A stretch of 64,000 bases of DNA from Dechloromonas sp. ZY10. Its GTDB lineage: Bacteria > Pseudomonadota > Gammaproteobacteria > Burkholderiales > Rhodocyclaceae. The stretch's first letter is position 1. Each line of letters begins with the position of its first letter. Location of the stretch: NCBI RefSeq assembly GCF_041378895.1, contig NZ_CP144212.1, forward strand, positions 1,783,501 through 1,847,500, read 5' to 3'. The translations under genes and the position numbers were made by a program. A model generated the notes under the pieces. It searched no databases, was not told the DNA's origin, and saw only the letters and a list, made by a program, of their open reading frames with translations. Positions 62,071 to 64,000 of this stretch are shown here, in pieces.

Positions 62071-62424
62071 TTAATTTGGGCGGACCAGCGTGTACTGGTG
62101 GCGGAAGCCAGCGTTTTTCAACTCGGCGACCGAGAAGGAATCGCGGGCGCCAACCAGCTTGACCCGACCGCTGCCGTTCGGGGCATCATGCCCGGCGGTG
62201 GTTTCGCGGATATCGACAATGATCGGCTCGGGGGCAATCAGGCGGACTTCCAGCGCGGTATCGAGATCGTTCTTGACCCAGAACTGGTAATGCGCATTGG
62301 CCCCGGCCAGCTTGACCTGCTCCTGCAACTTGCCGTCGATATAGACATCGATCAGCACCGGCTCGACGGCCTGGGCGGCAAAAGAAAGGGAGAGAGCAGC
62401 AAGCAGGACAGACAATGATTTCAT
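62071..62424 (-). CDS. Small exported protein of unknown function
   Basis: The protein has 117 residues. The signal peptide MKSLSVLLAALSLSFAAQA predicts export and cleavage after AQA. The mature domain is beta-rich (VLIDVYIDGKLQEQVKLAG, ALEVRLIAPEPIIVDIRET), with a DRDSFSV-like segment near the C-terminus. No Cys or membrane helix follows the signal, so it should be periplasmic. No named domain was recognised. It is separate from alaA. Confidence 0.7.
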   Translation of the reverse strand: MKSLSVLLAALSLSFAAQAVEPVLIDVYIDGKLQEQVKLAGANAHYQFWVKNDLDTALEVRLIAPEPIIVDIRETTAGHDAPNGSGRVKLVGARDSFSVAELKNAGFRHQYTLVRPN

Positions 62425-62650
62425 GGCAGTAGCGGCGAGCCTGCGCAGCACGCTGGCTGCACACCTCGAAAAAGGCAAAAAACAATCTCTTATTCTAACG
62501 CGCGACCGGCAATTCCTTGCCACTGTTTTTCAGCCCTGCGGCAGCCGCCTTGACCCACTGCTTTCCCGAATAGGCGCGGGCCGCCGAGGAATGCAATAAT
62601 CCGCGCTGCGGCGTTGCTGCTCAGCCCCCAGACAGACCGAGGTTTACACC

Positions 62651-63022
62651 GTGAAACTGCACCAGACCCATCTTGCCGGACTCAACATCTTCACCGCCCA
62701 CGGCGAAGGCTTTGTCACGGTCAACCACGAAAAATACGAAAAAAGCCTGATCGTCACCCCGGAAAACATCGTCCCGGCGTGGACCGAGGCCAAGCCGGAC
62801 GCCCTCAGCGAAGCCGACATGCAGCAACTGATGCAACTCGGAGTCGAGGTCGTGCTGCTCGGCACCGGCAAGCAGCTGCGCTTTCCGCCCGGCCCGCTGC
62901 TGCGCCCTTTCGCCCCGGCCGGGATTGGCATTGAAGTCATGGATCTGCCGGCGGCCTGCCGGACTTACAACATCCTTGCCGCCGAGGGGCGCAAGGTGGC
63001 GGCGGCGCTGATCTTCGACTAA
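62651..63022 (+). CDS. Mth938-like domain protein (DUF498)
   Basis: The protein has 123 residues and starts with GTG. It has GVEVVLLGTGKQLRFPP, then GIEVMDLPAACRTYNILAAEGRKVAAALIF, the core of the Mth938/NDUFAF3-like family, whose members assist assembly of complex I in mitochondria; the bacterial role is unsettled. FVTVNHEKYEKSL near the start is a chance echo of the palindromic-repeat peptide. It is transcribed toward moaA. Confidence 0.88.
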   Translation: MKLHQTHLAGLNIFTAHGEGFVTVNHEKYEKSLIVTPENIVPAWTEAKPDALSEADMQQLMQLGVEVVLLGTGKQLRFPPGPLLRPFAPAGIGIEVMDLPAACRTYNILAAEGRKVAAALIFD

Positions 63023-63141
63023 AGGGCAAATATTTTGGCAAAGCGAGGGAACCTGGCTGCTTTTTTGATTTCTGTACTGGTAGACCGCCCTGTCGGTCAC
63101 CAATAATCCCGGCTATTGTCACCGTCCGCGCAGCCCCCCCG

Positions 63142-64000
63142 ATGCAAAACGAAACCCTGAGACCGGAACACACCCCCGACGGCCTGCAAGATTTCCGTCC
63201 GAACCTCGATCCGGCCCGCCTGATGCACGCCGAAGGCGCTCTGGTCGACAAGTACGGCAGGCGAATCACTTATTTGCGCCTGTCGATCACCGACCGCTGC
63301 GACTTCCGCTGCACTTATTGCATGGCCGAGGAAATGAGCTTCCTGCCCCGCGACAAGGTGATGAGTCTGGAAGAATGCCTGCGGGTTTCGGCTGCCTTCG
63401 TCAGCCTTGGCGTAACCAAGCTGCGAATTACCGGCGGCGAGCCGCTGGTGCGCAAGGAAGCGATGTGGCTGATCGAACGCCTGGGCGCCCTGCCCGGCCT
63501 CGAACAACTGGTGCTCACCACCAACGGCTCGCAACTCGAACGCTTTGCCGGACCGCTCAAGGCTGCCGGCGTCAAGCGCATCAACATCAGCCTGGATACC
63601 CTGAAACCGGATCGTTTCAAGGCAATTACCCGCATCGGCGACCTCGGCAAGGTCCTGCAGGGCATCGCCGCTGCGCGCGCCGCCGGCTTTACCCGCACCA
63701 AGCTCAACGCGGTGATGATGCGCGGCACCAACGACGACGAATTCGTCGACCTGGTGCAGTTTGCAGTCGAAAACGAACTCGACATCTCCTTCATTGAAGA
63801 AATGCCGCTCGGCGAAATTCACGGCCGCGACAATACCTTCATTTCCTCGGAAGAAGCCCGCCAGATCATCGGCCAACGCTATCCGCTGGTGGCCAGCGAG
63901 GAATCCTCCGGCGGCCCGGCCCGCTACTGGCGGACTCCCGGCAGTGAAAGCCGGATCGGCTTCATCTCCCCGCACAGCCACAATTTCTGCGACAGCTGTA
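63142..64000 (+). CDS. moaA: GTP 3',8-cyclase MoaA (incomplete at the window end)
   Basis: At least 286 residues are visible. After a ~35-residue lead-in, YGRRITYLRLSITDRCDFRCTYC gives the radical-SAM cluster motif C-x3-C-x2-C, and LRITGGEPLVRK the SAM-binding GGEP. LVLTTNGSQLE and RINISLDTL continue the barrel, and the last codons (SPHSHNFCDSC) begin the C-terminal second cluster. It converts GTP to the first molybdopterin intermediate. The start ATG 63142 has a weak Shine-Dalgarno. It is far from the other cofactor genes of the window. Confidence 0.95.
   Translation, partial: MQNETLRPEHTPDGLQDFRPNLDPARLMHAEGALVDKYGRRITYLRLSITDRCDFRCTYCMAEEMSFLPRDKVMSLEECLRVSAAFVSLGVTKLRITGGEPLVRKEAMWLIERLGALPGLEQLVLTTNGSQLERFAGPLKAAGVKRINISLDTLKPDRFKAITRIGDLGKVLQGIAAARAAGFTRTKLNAVMMRGTNDDEFVDLVQFAVENELDISFIEEMPLGEIHGRDNTFISSEEARQIIGQRYPLVASEESSGGPARYWRTPGSESRIGFISPHSHNFCDSC

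Noticed and set aside
62671..62720. Repeat-derived peptide in the Mth938-like gene (TVNHEKYEKS)
   Set aside because: Only about ten bases match the core half and there is no paired arm. The residues fit the family's first strand.
63023..63141. Moco riboswitch before moaA
   Set aside because: The gap is about 120 bases and I cannot identify the conserved core or its paired helices; nothing beyond position supports it.

Overview
The window looks like the chromosome of a GC-rich betaproteobacterium, most probably a Rhodocyclaceae of the Dechloromonas/Azonexus type. This is inferred from codon use, the gene families present (LutACB/LctP lactate module, an alaA-hom-thrC neighbourhood, hybrid PAS kinases, DUF2249/nitric-oxide-type genes) and general protein style. 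No rRNA or tRNA gene and no complete insertion sequence was recognised.

Layout. 0-4.2 kb: two MFS transporters, the second divergent from a GlxA-type AraC regulator. 4.2-5.9 kb: two integron gene cassettes with attC hairpins and no integrase; both encode probable HEPN-like all-helical proteins. 5.9-13 kb: an HPP membrane protein with a small partner, a molybdopterin oxidoreductase, a hybrid histidine kinase with a periplasmic ABC-type sensor, and an ankyrin protein. 13-21 kb: YlqF GTPase, molybdenum cofactor genes (moaD, moeA, mobB), an ATP-grasp-like protein, a YoaA/DinG helicase and lysS. 21-29 kb: a kinase-like protein, mnmC, a glycine-zipper protein, O-acetylhomoserine sulfhydrylase, a ThrE-type exporter and an FKBP isomerase. 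29-35 kb: AraC regulator, chemoreceptor, small lipoprotein, and an EamA exporter divergent from another AraC regulator. 35-37.9 kb: a Phd/RelE-type toxin-antitoxin pair and an OLD-family ATPase/TOPRIM nuclease of lower GC. 37.9-52.5 kb: a carbon-node cluster of ppsA, a FadR/LldR-type regulator, lutA-lutC-lutB, an FAD/FeS D-lactate dehydrogenase, lactate permease, a universal stress protein and ppc. 52.6-64 kb: a second hybrid kinase, thrC, a polytopic membrane protein, a DUF2249 protein, hom, alaA, small conserved genes and the start of moaA, which is cut by the window end.

The carbon cluster reads as one physiological unit. Lactate enters through LctP and is oxidised to pyruvate by LutACB and the Dld-type enzyme. 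PpsA then makes PEP and Ppc makes oxaloacetate. Three TGGTnnGACCA-type operators lie in the divergent promoter region between the FadR-type regulator and lutA.

The most unusual signal is a palindromic repeat family with core CACGGTCGACCGTG. About a dozen exact or slightly decayed copies are scattered through the window. Most lie just downstream of stop codons. One is a perfect 44-bp palindrome, one supplies a stop codon, and two appear to sit in frame inside genes (mnmC and the ATP-grasp gene).
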